The position numbers and the translations under genes were made by a program. From Porphyromonas gingivicanis JCM 15907 (GTDB lineage Bacteria; Bacteroidota; Bacteroidia; Bacteroidales; Porphyromonadaceae), in NCBI RefSeq assembly GCF_000614585.1, contig NZ_BAKX01000006.1, forward strand, positions 52,770-116,769: DNA of 64,000 nt. The letters run 5' to 3'. Positions 46,628-57,772 of this stretch are shown here, piece after piece. How positions within the stretch are numbered: position 1 is the first letter of the stretch; each line of letters begins with the position of its first letter. The notes under the pieces are model-generated. The model was not told the DNA's origin. It searched no databases and saw nothing but the letters and a program-made list of their open reading frames with translations.

Positions 46628-47937
46628 ATGAGCAGTTTAGTAGCCATAGTGGGGCGTCCTAATGTAGGAAAGAGCACTCTATTTAATCGTCTTATTGGTA
46701 GCAGACAAGCCATCGTTACGGAAATAGCTGGCACAACGCGAGACCGTCAGTACGGCCATACAAGTTGGACTGGAAGAGACTTTTCTATTGTAGATACAGG
46801 CGGATGGGTCTCTGGCAGTGACGACATTTTCGAAGCCGAAATAAACAAACAAGTAGAGATAGCTATTGAAGAGGCGAATGTAATCCTCTTCGTGGTCGAT
46901 GTTATGAATGGCATGGTGGATCTGGATAGAGAAGTAGCCGACCTACTTCGACGCTCCAAGAAGCCCATCTTACTTGTAGCCAACAAGGCCGATACTTTTG
47001 AAATCGGCTATCAGGCAGCCGAATTTTACGCCCTCGGATTGGGCGACCCTTACAGCATATCGGCAATAAACGGCTCTGGAACGGGCGATTTATTAGATGC
47101 TATTGTCAACGCTCTCCCTCCAGAAAGCTCTGCAATCGAGTTGAAAGAACTCCCACGACTTGCCATCATTGGCCGACCTAATGCAGGAAAATCATCACTC
47201 ATCAATGCTTTCATTGGAGAAGAGCGTAACATTGTTACCAACCAAGCGGGTACAACACGTGACTCCATATACACAGAGTATAACAAATTCGGACTTAACT
47301 TTTACCTTGTGGACACAGCTGGTATTCGCAAAAAAGGCAAAGTACAAGAAGATTTGGAGTACTATTCGGTAATTCGTTCCATTCGGGCTATCGAAAATAG
47401 TGATGTTTGTATTGCGCTCATCGATGCTACTCGAGGCATTGAGAGTCAAGATGTGAACATCCTTTCTCTGGTGATGCGCAACAGCAAAGGACTCGTTGTA
47501 TGTGTCAATAAATGGGACCTCGTTGAAGAGAAAAGCAATCAAGCTATACGTGTTTTTGAAGAGGCTATTCGTGCTCGCTTGGCACCCTTTTCGGACTTTC
47601 CCATCCTTTTCATCAGTGCTCTCACCAAGCAACGTATTTTCAAAGTATTAGAGACTGCCAATGCTGTCTATGAGCGTCGCTCTAAAAGAATTCCCACCCA
47701 TCAACTCAACGAGGTACTTCTTCCTATCATCGAGCTACTCCTCCTCCCTCTTGGAAAGGGAAATACATCAAGATTAAATATGTAGCCCAGTTGCCTACGG
47801 CGGTACCTTCGTTTGCTTTTTATGCCAATCTGCCTCAATGGGTCAAGGAACCTTATAAACGCTTCTTAGAGAATAAAATTCGGGAAAACTGGGACTTCTC
47901 GGGCATTCCTATCAATATCTTTATCCGAGAAAAATAA
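46628..47937 (+). CDS. der: Ribosome assembly GTPase Der (one frameshift)
   Basis: About 436 residues when repaired. Two consecutive GTPase domains are visible: [11 protein letters not shown] and DTGGW, then [15 protein letters not shown] and NKWDLV. It acts in late 50S assembly. At about 47734 (ATCGAGCTACTC) the frame breaks; one extra G gives [15 protein letters not shown] and reads through the C-terminal KH-like domain to INIFIREK at 47937. Der is essential, and the downstream portion is fully conserved, so this is almost certainly a sequence error. A 128-nt gap with a small hairpin separates it from era. Confidence 0.93.
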
Positions 47938-47990
47938 TATTTGTAATGAACGCTTTACGGGGCGTTCATTCTCTTTTGTATCGCATTACA

Positions 47991-48663
47991 ATGTCTACAC
48001 CTTGTTGCTTTATAATCTGCAGGGGGTAGGGGGCTTCGCTTCGGTAGAGAACTACCCAAACAGTTCTCTCTTATTTTGGGCAAACCTCTTATTATGTATA
48101 CTTTAGAGCGCATTGCCCCTTTCGCCTCACAGATCATTTTAGCACTCCCAAACGACTATTTCGATTACTGGAAAAAACTCTGTGAGCAATACCATTTTAC
48201 GCTTCCTCACGAAGTAGTTGCTGGAGGAACTACTCGTTTCGAATCCGTGTACAATGCACTACAAAGAGTGCCTCACGAGGGACTCGTTGCCGTACACGAT
48301 GCAGTGCGTCCTTTGATAGCAAAGCATACCCTTACCGCCCTTATAGAGACAGCCGAGAAAACAGGAGCGGCCTTACCCTATACTAACATGGTAGATTCGG
48401 TACGAAAACTCTACTCAAAAGGGTCTCAAGCTGTAGATCGCTCCACATTGGTACAAGTACAAACTCCTCAAATATTTCAAGCCTCCCTTCTCATTAAGGC
48501 TTACCAATCCGTTATTGGAACTAATTTTACGGACGATGCCTCTGTGTATGAAGCTCATTTCCATCATGCGCCTACTCTGGTAAAAGGCAATGTTGAGAAT
48601 ATCAAAATAACACGTCCATTGGATGCTTTATGGATGGAGATGCTTCTAACAAAAAGCAACTAA
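47991..48663 (+). CDS. ispD: 2-C-methyl-D-erythritol 4-phosphate cytidylyltransferase (one frameshift)
   Basis: About 224 residues when repaired. The enzyme couples MEP to CTP in the non-mevalonate isoprenoid pathway. The ATG at 47991 reads MSTPCCFII and then breaks at about 48017; restoring two C (CCTGCA) gives PAGGRGLRFGRELPKQF, the canonical nucleotide-binding start. Downstream are the conserved VVAGGTTRFESVYNAL, VAVHDAVRPLI, VQTPQIF and FTDDASVYEA motifs. The essential nature of the pathway in this group argues for a sequence error. It precedes recG by 30 nt. Confidence 0.92.
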
Positions 48664-48693
48664 AGCTACTCCCTATCAATAAAGAGATGAACT

Positions 48694-50792
48694 ATGGCTT
48701 CTGAGTATTTCGACACTCCTCTTCTCTACTTACCAGGCATTGGAGAAAAGAAGGCTCAACTCCTCTACTCAGAGCTTTCTCTGCATTCGTATGAAGATCT
48801 TCTATATTACTTTCCCTACCGATACATCGACCGTACTCGAATCTACACCATCGGAGAGTTGCGAGACGACTTGCCTGAAATACAGATTCGAGGTACACTA
48901 AAGCACTATGTACGAGAGGGAGTAGGACGCAAAGCTCGCCTAAAAGCCTATCTGACAGATGCCACAGGCACAGTCGAATTAGTTTGGTTTCGTAACACTC
49001 AATACTTTATCAATCACTATCCCGAAGAGAGAGAATACATCGTCTTTGGCAAATTCAAACGTTACGGACAGAGCTATACGGTAGCTCATCCAGAGGTTAC
49101 ACCCATCGAACAGGCTCACACTGTTACGGGAGGCTAATGCCCGTGTATCACACCTCTGAAAAGATGAAAAAAGCCTACCTCGACTCAGACAATATTCGCT
49201 CTGCCTTGGCACGTATTTGTAGCGTGGCACATCTCTATATAGAGGAAACACTCTTACCGCTCATTGTCAAGCATTATTCCCTTATGCCTCTACCACAAGC
49301 CTTGGTAGAAATTCATTTCCCAAAAAACACCTATTCTCTGACTAAAGCTCGAGAGCGACTCAAGTTTGACGAACTTTTCTATCTACAGCTCTCTTTACAA
49401 CTCACCAAGAGCGAACGCAAAGCTCGCTTCAAGGGCTATGAATTCAGTTCGGTAGGCACCCTCTTCAAACAACTATACGATGCCTTACCTTACGAACTAA
49501 CAGAAGCGCAAAAAAGAGTACTACGAGAGATTCGAAAAGATACTCGTTCGGGGTTACAAATGAGTCGATTGGTACAGGGAGACGTAGGTTGCGGAAAAAC
49601 TTTAGTAGCCCTCTTTGCCATGATATTGGCAGTAGACAACGGACTACAAGCCTGTATGATGGCACCCACAGAGATATTGGCACGCCAACACTTTGAATCG
49701 CTACAAACCCTTGTAGCCCCTCTGAGAGTGTCAATAGCCGTACTAACGGGTAGCTCCACTCGTGCCGAACGACAACAAATTCTATCTGACTTAAAATCGG
49801 GAGAGCTATCACTACTCATTGGCACTCATGCACTCATCGAAGAGGGAGTGGTCTTTGCCCACTTGGGACTTGCTGTTATTGATGAACAACATCGCTTCGG
49901 AGTGATGCAACGCGCTCGGTTATGGGAGAAAAGCCCTTTGCTTCTTCCACACATTCTTATTATGAGTGCAACACCTATCCCTCGCACATTGGCAATGACT
50001 CTGTATGGTGATTTAGATGTCTCTATCATCGATGAACTTCCCCCTGGGCGTAAACCTATCAAAACTTTCCATTGCTACGATGATGAAGCTCATCGAGTAC
50101 ACCATTTCTTGCGAGAGCATATCCAATCGGGACAACAAGTCTATGTCGTCTATCCCATGATTGAAGGAACAGAAGAGTCGGACTACAAAAACTTAGAAAC
50201 AGGTTACAACCAATTTGCCGAATTGTATGGTTACCACAATGTAACGTGGGTGCACGGTAAACTTAAACCACAAGAAAAGCAGGAGCGTATGGAGGAATTT
50301 GTCTCGGGCAGGGTGCCTATACTCCTCTCCACTACAGTGATTGAGGTGGGAGTCAATGTGCCCAATGCCACACTAATGATTATTGAAAACTCTGACCGCT
50401 TCGGTTTGGCGCAACTACACCAGCTGCGAGGGCGTGTGGGACGTGGAGGGCAACAAAGCTACTGCATTTTAATGAGCAAGAGGAAAATATCTTTCCCTGC
50501 CCAGCAGCGTATTGGCGTTATGTGTGCTACGAATGATGGATTCAAAATAGCCGAAGAAGATATGCGTCTAAGAGGAGCGGGAGACATTGAAGGTACTAGA
50601 CAAAGTGGAGACTTCCCAGGGCTAAAAATAGCAGAACCCACACGCGATATAGTTTTGCTCCAAGCAGTTATCGAAACTGTTGCCAATCTTCTCAACAAAG
50701 ACCCTCTTTTAGAGTTAGAAGAGCATCAACTATTCCTCCGTCAATTAGAAAAGCTCTACCCCAAAGACCAACAATGGGGGAAGATAGGCTAA
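48694..50792 (+). CDS. recG: ATP-dependent DNA helicase RecG (one frameshift)
   Basis: About 699 residues when repaired. RecG remodels stalled forks and Holliday junctions. The N-terminal wedge/OB domain is in the first part (ATGTVELVWFRN). The frame breaks at about 49132 (GGAGGCTAATG); one extra G gives TGGLMPVYHTSEKMKK. The helicase core has Walker A GDVGCGKTLVAL, the DEQH box IDEQHRFG, motif III MSATPIPRTLAM, and later STTVIEVGVNVPNA and QLRGRVGRGG. The C-terminal TRG region is present. Length is standard. Confidence 0.94.
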
Positions 50793-50855
50793 GGGTATGT
50801 CCTCTATGTATAATACATTTTTCCCTCCTCTATCCTTACGTACTGCCATAATCAT

Positions 50856-50863
50856 TACCTTTG
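50856..50863 (+). promoter_or_regulatory. Candidate -7 element of the S41 protease promoter
   Basis: TACCTTTG ends 5 nt before the ATG at 50869, so transcription would start almost at the codon. No TTG at -33. Confidence 0.45.
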
Positions 50864-50868
50864 CGGAT

Positions 50869-52554
50869 ATGAAAAGAAGCAATCTTACTGTAACCCTTTT
50901 GGTTACCTTTTTTTTATCTCTATATACAACTGCAACAGTCGTTGCACAATCTGAAAATCGTGAGCAACGTGATCGCAAAGAGTACTATGATGCCCTGCAA
51001 GTAACGGGTACTATACTCTCTGGTGTACAACGCTACTTTGTAGACACCATAGCACTCCCCAAAGTACATGCCTTAGGTATGAATGCAATGCTCCAACGCT
51101 TAGACCCTTATACCGAATATATGTCTCCCGAAGAGGCAAAAACTTTTCGAGAAGCAACCTCAGGGAGCTATGCAGGCATCGGAGCTATCATAAATCAACG
51201 TCCCGACAGTGTAGTTGTCATCAACGAACCTATGCAAGGTCAACCTGCGGATAAGGCAGGCTTAAAGACGGGAGACCGTATCTTAGAAATAGACGGAAAA
51301 GACTTTCGCAAATCAACCTCTTCCGAAGTAAGCAAGGCACTACGAGGAGAAGATGGTACCACGATAACCGTAAAAGTACTCCGCCGAGGAGAAAAAACAG
51401 CTCGCTCGTTTACTTTCGAACGCAAAAAAATATCGATGAATTCGGTTGCTTTCTCGGATTTTGTGCAAGAGGGTATGGGATATATTGCACTTTCTTCCTT
51501 CACACAAGATTCGGGAAAAGACGTTCGCGAAGCTATCGAAAAGCTAAAAAGTCAAGCTCCACTAAAGAGCTTAATTCTTGACCTACGCAGTAATGGAGGA
51601 GGAGTACTCCAGAGTGCGGTAGAGATATTGGGCTTTTTCTTACCTAAGGGTTCTAAAGTACTGGAGGTGAAAGGACGTAATGTAACAACCAACGCCTCAT
51701 ACGCAACAACAGAATCTCCCATCGTAGACAACATTCCTTTGGTCGTTATGATTAATGACGAATCTGCCTCGGCTTCCGAAATAGTGGCAGGAGCATTGCA
51801 AGACCATGACAAAGCAGTTATTGTGGGCGAAAAAAGCTTCGGAAAAGGGTTGGTACAATCGACTCTGGTAACCCCAGGTAATGGACTATTAAAACTCACT
51901 ACAGCTCATTACTACATACCCAGTGGACGCTCTATCCAAAAGATTAACTATGATCACTTGGGAAGTACCGAACGTATCAAAACGGACTCTCTCGGAGTAC
52001 CTTTCCAAACACTGGGAGGTCGTAAAGTATATGCTTCGGGAGGCATTACCCCCGATGTGGACCTCTCGGCAGATACTTTAGCGGGGGTAGTTACTTTCTT
52101 TGCCATAGATACTCTTGTAGCAGATTATGTTACCGACTACGTACGTACCCACCCTCAAATAGCCCCTGCCGAGCAATTCCGCCTCTCTGATACCGAGTAT
52201 GAAGATTTTATCCGCCATTTGGAGCAGAACAAATTCTCTTACAAAACGGGAAGCACCTTTTATTTGGATAAGATGGAAGACCTTATGCGCCGTGAGCAAC
52301 TCTACTCTGTAGCAGAGCAAGAGCTTCAAGCCCTTCGCAAAAAACTCGCTTCGGATGTACGCCGTGATGCCACGCTCTTTAAGGAAGACATCAAACAGTA
52401 TATCGAAGGGCAAATAGTACGTATCGCCTACTATCGAAAGGGGTACTACCGCTATATATTGCCACAAGACAAACAGTTAAAAGCGGTACGCGAATTGCTC
52501 TCTACCCCCCAACGTTATGAGCAAATCTTGCATCCTCCTCTTACTCGTAAATAA
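50869..52554 (+). CDS. C-terminal processing protease, S41 family with PDZ domain
   Basis: 561 residues from the ATG at 50869, chosen because it opens directly on a signal peptide (MKRSNLTVTLLVTFFLSL... ending TVVAQ); an upstream in-frame ATG would add 24 residues before it. A PDZ domain spans about 95-175 (GQPADKAGLKTGDRILEIDG). The S41 core has SLILDLRSNGGGVL, then NDESASASEIVAGAL with the catalytic Ser, and VGEKSFGKGLVQ with the catalytic Lys. These proteases trim or degrade envelope proteins in the periplasm. In related species they also process secreted proteins; targets here are unknown. It ends a rightward run and is convergent with the next gene. Confidence 0.92.
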   Translation: MKRSNLTVTLLVTFFLSLYTTATVVAQSENREQRDRKEYYDALQVTGTILSGVQRYFVDTIALPKVHALGMNAMLQRLDPYTEYMSPEEAKTFREATSGSYAGIGAIINQRPDSVVVINEPMQGQPADKAGLKTGDRILEIDGKDFRKSTSSEVSKALRGEDGTTITVKVLRRGEKTARSFTFERKKISMNSVAFSDFVQEGMGYIALSSFTQDSGKDVREAIEKLKSQAPLKSLILDLRSNGGGVLQSAVEILGFFLPKGSKVLEVKGRNVTTNASYATTESPIVDNIPLVVMINDESASASEIVAGALQDHDKAVIVGEKSFGKGLVQSTLVTPGNGLLKLTTAHYYIPSGRSIQKINYDHLGSTERIKTDSLGVPFQTLGGRKVYASGGITPDVDLSADTLAGVVTFFAIDTLVADYVTDYVRTHPQIAPAEQFRLSDTEYEDFIRHLEQNKFSYKTGSTFYLDKMEDLMRREQLYSVAEQELQALRKKLASDVRRDATLFKEDIKQYIEGQIVRIAYYRKGYYRYILPQDKQLKAVRELLSTPQRYEQILHPPLTRK

Positions 52555-52578
52555 AAACATTGCATAAAGTCTCTTATA

Positions 52579-54668
52579 TTAGAAAGAGAGTTGAAACGCC
52601 ACTGCACCCTCCCATCCAGTGCGAAGCATAGCCCCTTTCTCCTTGGAGGGTTGGAGTGATGTGTAAGAGAGTTTACCCTCGACAGCAGTCATTTTTCCAA
52701 AAGCTAAACGAAGATATCCATCTGCATAAATTCCCTTACCCCAAAACATAGCGGGCCGATGTTCCCAAGACAATTGATGGATGGGGAGCCATAAACGTGC
52801 CTCATGGTTGGCTGTCTGAAACCAAGCCAAGAGAAAACCATAGCGCCCTCGATGGTGCACCTTTTGATCTGCTTTTATCCCTACACTCCACCCCTTACTC
52901 CTCTCCATAGCAAAGGGAGCTTGTCCGTTGCGATAACGTACAAAAAGTATATATCTATCCTCTTTTGAAGGCGACCAAATCAACCCGCCTCTTCCATAAA
53001 AATCCCCCCTCTCTGTTGCTCCTTCTGATAACGTACAAGGACTTGCCAACTCCAAAAGGTACTGGAAGCGTAGGCCGTACTCCATTCCAGACGAATCCCT
53101 TTCGTTAAATTCTCTTGACGAAAACGTGGCTCTATGGATCCGTAATAATCAACTAAGAAACGCGAAGTCCAGTTCCTCCACCGAGGAAGTTCTCCCTCCA
53201 CCATTACGCCCCATTCGTTGCCCGGAGCAGCAAAGTGGGTAAAACTCCTGCCATATAGAGTAGCGTAATGAGGGGTAAGGTAGCGAGCCACTAAAGCATA
53301 ACGTCCTCCTTCAAAAGATTTCATTTGCCAGCGTCCCACAGCTGCCCAAGAACGATTAGCACTCCAAGCCACCTCTCCCATAGAAGCAATACGTCCCGAA
53401 AGTGTCTGATAGTGGAAGTCGAAAGAAAAGTTACTCCAATGCCCCAAAGGCTCTCCTGCTGTAGTTGAAGTATAGCGAGGCAAAGCACGAAGCAAATTAT
53501 CACCCCAAGAGTGGGTAACAGCATTGAAACCTATACGCCAACCACTCTCACGGTAGCTCAAACGGCCTCCGAACGAAGACTCCCTTAGCCTTGCCCTACC
53601 TGTTTGTTCCTTATCGGTTCTATGCCGACCGCCCAATATGATGCCATAATACCCCTCGTCGTCATAATTAGCATCACGCATCTTGGAAGAGAAGAAGAGT
53701 AGAGAACGTAACCTATCGCCTCCAAACTCCACTGCTACTCCTCGCATCGAAGAGGCTTCATCATTGGTCAAAGCCTCTTTGAGAGGCTTTGATATGCCCG
53801 AAGAGAAATAATGCGTATAGAGACTACTCATAAACTGCTGGCGTAATACAAGCCCCTCCCCCAAGGAAAGGCGATAGTCTCCCACCACCAATCGCTGTAC
53901 ATAGCGTTGCGGTAAGGCAAAGGAAGCATAAAAGCTGTAACGATCAAAAAAGGGATACCCCTTTTGTAACAGAGGTTCAAAGAGCCCACTCGTAGCCATC
54001 ACCCCCAAAGAATAAAGATTCTTCTGACCATAGTGCAACTTTCCCCGAAAAGTTCGTGGCTCTCCCAAAGGAACTTCGCCTGCCACCTCCTCCCGTGGGG
54101 CAACACCACTCCAAGCCATAAGTAAACGCCCTGCTCCTTTTTGTCTATACCATTGCTCTCGAAAAGAAGACTCAATAGGTACGATAGTTAGATAGGGAAG
54201 TAGTCGTTCAATAGAGGCTCTGTCCCATCCATTGATAAGTTTAAGATCTGATAGCGAATGAAAGGCTCCTCCTCGTCGATGCCGCTCTAAGAAAAAGTTC
54301 CTAATGGCAAGGGGCGATAGTATCTCAAAAGACTCTAAATCCTCTTGAGTAAGGGTGTTGATATTGAGAGGATTTTCTCTTAACAAGGTCCTTTCTGCCC
54401 TCCACTCTTGAGCAAGTTCTTCGAGAGTAGCATCGTCCTCAATGGAAGTTTCCAGCAAACTCTCTTCTATTTCCTCGACAAGCAGAGTATCAAACCCGAT
54501 ACTCACTCCCTTAGGCATAGACAATGTATCTCTCGACACAAAATACGAAAGTTGCCCTTTAGACGGCCAACTCACACTACACAATATGACAAACATCAAA
54601 AACGTAGCGAGAGGAAACCACCCAAAAGGGCAACCCCACAAACAAATAAAACGCATCTTCTCTGTCAT
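52579..54668 (-). CDS. HhH domain protein with beta-barrel-like C-terminus (one frameshift)
   Basis: About 696 residues when repaired. An N-terminal hydrophobic signal (residues 20-38) is followed by a helix-hairpin-helix region near 85-150 (NPLNINTLTQEDLESFEIL, GAFHSLSDLKLINGW), then several hundred residues of alternating strands with many aromatics, ending AVAFQLSF, which fits an outer-membrane barrel. The frame breaks at a G6 run (C6 on plus, 53004-53009); a seventh G gives QQRGGDFYGRGGLIWSP. ComEA-like HhH fused to a barrel is a Bacteroidetes family of unknown role; DNA uptake across the outer membrane is a possible function (inference). A second HhH protein is at 19389. Confidence 0.7.
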
Positions 54669-54804
54669 AAAGCTCTCTCCGTTAGAGAGTACAAAGCTAC
54701 AAAGAGCTCCGCAATGCTTATGACCTTTTCCTCAATCTTTCCCGTTAGAACACTCTTTATTTACAGTAAAGATTTATAGTAAGTTCGTCCAAAGACGATG
54801 CACT

Positions 54805-55383
54805 TTAATAGTTTTGCTTCATCGGCTCAAAGAAAGCCTGTGGATGTACACAAGCAGGACATTTAGCAGGAGCTTTCTTAGAGTTTACTACATAACCACA
54901 ATTACGACACTGCCAGAGGATGGCCTCTTCGCGCTCAAAAACGGTATTGGTCTTTACTCTTTCCAAAAGAGTGCGATAGCGTTGCTCATGCTCAGCCTCT
55001 ACTTTAGCAATCTGACGGAAAGCCATAGCAATTTCGGGAAAACCTTCCTCCTCTGCCACCTTGGCTGCCTCAGGATAGAGTACAGTGTGTTCCTCGTTTT
55101 CTCCCTCTGCAGCTGCTAAAAGATTTTCTGCCGTAGTGCCAATAATACCTGCGGGATAGGTTGCAGTAATTTCTACCATTCCTCCTTCGAGAAACTTAAA
55201 GAAACGTTTAGCGTGCTCCTTTTCCTGCTCAGCAGTTTCCATAAAAACAGCTGCTATATGTTCAAATCCCTCTTTCTTAGCCACACTCGCAAAGAATGTA
55301 TAGCGAGAACGAGCTTGAGATTCGCCTGCAAATGAGGCAAGTAGGTGTTTTTCTGTTTTTGTTCCTTTGATTGATCCAGCCAT
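54805..55383 (-). CDS. rbr: Rubrerythrin
   Basis: A 192-residue cytosolic non-haem iron protein that reduces hydrogen peroxide in anaerobes. The start at 55383 ([18 protein letters not shown]) is the family's usual N-terminus; an upstream in-frame ATG adds unlikely residues. The di-iron domain has [26 protein letters not shown] and [14 protein letters not shown]. The C-terminal rubredoxin-like domain has CRNCGY and CPACVHP. It has its own promoter and fits the oxidative-stress needs of an anaerobe. Confidence 0.95.
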   Translation of the reverse strand: MAGSIKGTKTEKHLLASFAGESQARSRYTFFASVAKKEGFEHIAAVFMETAEQEKEHAKRFFKFLEGGMVEITATYPAGIIGTTAENLLAAAEGENEEHTVLYPEAAKVAEEEGFPEIAMAFRQIAKVEAEHEQRYRTLLERVKTNTVFEREEAILWQCRNCGYVVNSKKAPAKCPACVHPQAFFEPMKQNY

Positions 55384-55414
55384 ACTATTATACCTATTTG
55401 TTATTATACATACA

Positions 55415-55445
55415 CAAAAGTAGGTATATCTACAGACATACACAA
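55415..55445 (-). promoter_or_regulatory. Promoter of rubrerythrin
   Basis: Minus strand TTG (55445-55443), 20 nt, TACTTTTG (55422-55415), 32 nt before the ATG. Confidence 0.7.
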
Positions 55446-55569
55446 CATATTATACCAAAACATAGGTAACAAAGGAGTCGAAACAAAATAAAATTGTACA
55501 AATCTCAGCAAAAGAATCAACGAAACAGTTCTTTCGAGGGTTTACACAATAGTTTTAAGTGGTAAACAA

Positions 55570-55660
55570 TAGATTTATAAAACCATTATTACAAACTCCT
55601 ACAACCATCAGTGCAAACCCATGAAACCCTCTGTGCAAACTCACAAAACCATTATACCCT
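55570..55660. repeat. Degenerate tandem array with exact 22-bp period
   Basis: The motif AACC starts at 55581, 55603, 55625 and 55647, within units resembling AAAACCATNANTGCAAACTC. Four units are clear, with a possible degenerate one upstream. It lies in the divergent gap between rubrerythrin and asparaginase, unrelated in sequence to the 31764-31961 array but with the same period. Confidence 0.75.
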
Positions 55661-55757
55661 TGGAAGAGAGAGTACGGATAGCCCTTTCGCCCCCCTCTAC
55701 AATAAAATAAAAAGCCTTTCGAGAAAGCTATTAGAAAATACAATGCTATTTTCTCTG

Positions 55758-55765
55758 TACCTTTG
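55758..55765 (+). promoter_or_regulatory. Candidate -7 element of ansA promoter
   Basis: TACCTTTG, 45 nt before the chosen ATG (55811). It supports that start over the in-frame upstream TTG at 55763, which overlaps the element. Confidence 0.5.
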
Positions 55766-55810
55766 TTGTATCATAGCAAGAGACTTTTCCCTCACAGCAG
55801 GTTAAACGAT

Positions 55811-56890
55811 ATGAAGCAGAGTACCACTAACCCCCAATCGCCCAAGATTTTACTCATCTACACGGGCGGAACTATCGGTATGATCGAAGACCCTCTAACG
55901 GGAGCTCTACGAGCCTTCGACTTTACCTACCTTTTGGAACAAATACCCGAGTTACAGCGCTTTGGGTTCGAAATATCTTCCATACAATTCGACCCTCCTA
56001 TCGACTCCTCTGCCATCACTCTGGATATATGGTTAAAACTTGCTTCAACTATTGAAAAGCACTACGACACCTACGATGGCTTTGTAGTACTTCATGGTAC
56101 TGACACCATGGCATACACAGCCTCTGCCCTCAGCTTCCTACTTGAGGGTCTGGGCAAACCTGTCATCTTTACGGGAAGTCAGTTGCCCATTGGACGCCTG
56201 CGCACCGATGGAAAAGAAAATCTCATCACAGCCGTACAGATTGCCGCCGAACGCAATGCTGAAGGATTACCCATGGTGCCCGAAGTTTGCATCTACTTCG
56301 ACACTCGTTTAATGCGTGCCAATAGAACCATTAAGTGTAGTGCTGAACAATTTGAGGCATTTGCCTCTTATAACTATCCTGCTCTTGCCAATGCGGGGAT
56401 ACATATCAATTACCAAAATATGTACATACACCGAGTAGGACAAGATGGACTTCACTCCCTAAAAGTGGGCAAAACAATGAATCCCAATGTGGTGGTGTTA
56501 CGCCTTTTCCCAGGACTACCTCAAGAGATTGTACGCACCATTCTCTCTATCCCTTCGCTGCGTGGGGTTATTTTGGAGACATACGGAAGTGGCAATGCTA
56601 CTACCGAATCATGGTTTTTAGATCTTTTAGCCGAAGCTGTTCAAAAGGGGATTATCATCGTCAATGTAACCCAATGTCTCTCTGGAATGGTAGATATGTC
56701 TCGCTACGATACGGGTATCCGCTTAGGACAAATAGGTGTTGTTTCTGGCTTCGACATGACCACCGAATGTGCCCTAACCAAGCTAATGTTCCTTTTAGGC
56801 AAAGGACTATCCCGAGAGCAAGTGGCAGCACTAATGCAACAACCTCTCTGCGGAGAGCTCACCCCTAATCTCAATACAACGCACAAGTGA
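55811..56890 (+). CDS. ansA: Type I L-asparaginase
   Basis: A 359-residue cytosolic enzyme hydrolysing asparagine to aspartate and ammonia. The first catalytic threonine is in LLIYTGGTIGM (about 20) and the second triad is in VLHGTDTMAYTASAL. The absence of a signal peptide and the GSQLPIGRLRTDGKENL region point to type I. The MBL-fold gene overlaps its end by 4 nt. Confidence 0.92.
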   Translation: MKQSTTNPQSPKILLIYTGGTIGMIEDPLTGALRAFDFTYLLEQIPELQRFGFEISSIQFDPPIDSSAITLDIWLKLASTIEKHYDTYDGFVVLHGTDTMAYTASALSFLLEGLGKPVIFTGSQLPIGRLRTDGKENLITAVQIAAERNAEGLPMVPEVCIYFDTRLMRANRTIKCSAEQFEAFASYNYPALANAGIHINYQNMYIHRVGQDGLHSLKVGKTMNPNVVVLRLFPGLPQEIVRTILSIPSLRGVILETYGSGNATTESWFLDLLAEAVQKGIIIVNVTQCLSGMVDMSRYDTGIRLGQIGVVSGFDMTTECALTKLMFLLGKGLSREQVAALMQQPLCGELTPNLNTTHK

Positions 56891-57696
56891 TTCGCTTTAT
56901 CTGTATGGCAAGTGGTAGCAGTGGCAATTGTTACTACTTGGGGAGTGATGAGGGGGGGCTACTCATTGATGCTGGCATCGGACTACGTACCATAACCAAA
57001 ACTTTGTCGGCAGAAGGCATTACCCTTACAGGACACATCAAAGGGGTATTGGTTACTCATGAGCATGCCGACCATATCAAAGGACTGGGAAAATTGGTCA
57101 AAGCCCATCACCTCTCCGTTTGGGGATCTGCCCCCACATTAGAAGCCATTAAACACTCTCGCACCTACGGTTACACCTTAGAGGGTACCAAACACATTGC
57201 GTTAGAACAGTTTGTTCCTTTTACTTTGGCAGGTTTTACCATAGAAGCTTTCTGTATACCACATGATAGTGCTTGCAATATGGGCTACCATATCTGTAGA
57301 GGAGACTTCAGCTTTACGCTCATTACTGATGCTGGACATATTACCGATGCTATGTACCACTATGCACACAAAGCTAAGTATCTCGTTTTAGAAGCCAACT
57401 ATGACCCCACCATGCTACGTTTAGGCCCCTACTCGCCCATGCTCAAAGACCGTGTAGCAGGTCCTCGGGGGCACCTTAGCAATATAGAATCGGCACAGAT
57501 GCTACAAGCGGTCTATCATGCCGATATGCAACACGTATGGCTTTGTCATCTGAGTCACGAAAACAATCATCCCGAACTTTGCTACAAAACCTTTGAACAA
57601 GAACTACTTGCCCATGGTATCTCTTTGGAGCAAGACCTTAACTTGGAAACTCTTCGACGCACCACCCCAAGCCGACTCTATCTATTACCCGAATAG
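56887..57696 (+). CDS. MBL-fold metallo-hydrolase, YycJ-like
   Basis: A 269-residue cytosolic protein of the metallo-beta-lactamase fold. It starts with GTG (overlapping ansA) and reads MIRFICMASGSSGNCYYL, the YycJ-type entry. The metal motif is VTHEHADHIKG (HxHxDH), with FCIPHDSACNMG, LITDAGHIT and LCHLSHENNHPEL supplying later ligands. YycJ-like proteins are 5'-3' exonucleases or nucleases in other bacteria; the substrate here is unverified. Confidence 0.85.
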   Translation: MIRFICMASGSSGNCYYLGSDEGGLLIDAGIGLRTITKTLSAEGITLTGHIKGVLVTHEHADHIKGLGKLVKAHHLSVWGSAPTLEAIKHSRTYGYTLEGTKHIALEQFVPFTLAGFTIEAFCIPHDSACNMGYHICRGDFSFTLITDAGHITDAMYHYAHKAKYLVLEANYDPTMLRLGPYSPMLKDRVAGPRGHLSNIESAQMLQAVYHADMQHVWLCHLSHENNHPELCYKTFEQELLAHGISLEQDLNLETLRRTTPSRLYLLPE

Positions 57697-57760
57697 TTTT
57701 CGCAAGAGCTAACTATCCACTTTATAGACACTTGGCAAACAATAGGTGAGCAAAAAAGCG

Positions 57761-57768
57761 TACCTTTG
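57761..57768 (+). promoter_or_regulatory. Candidate -7 element of nspC promoter
   Basis: TACCTTTG ends 4 nt before the GTG at 57773. It argues against the in-frame upstream start at 57746, which would lie in front of it. Confidence 0.45.
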
Positions 57769-57772
57769 CTAT

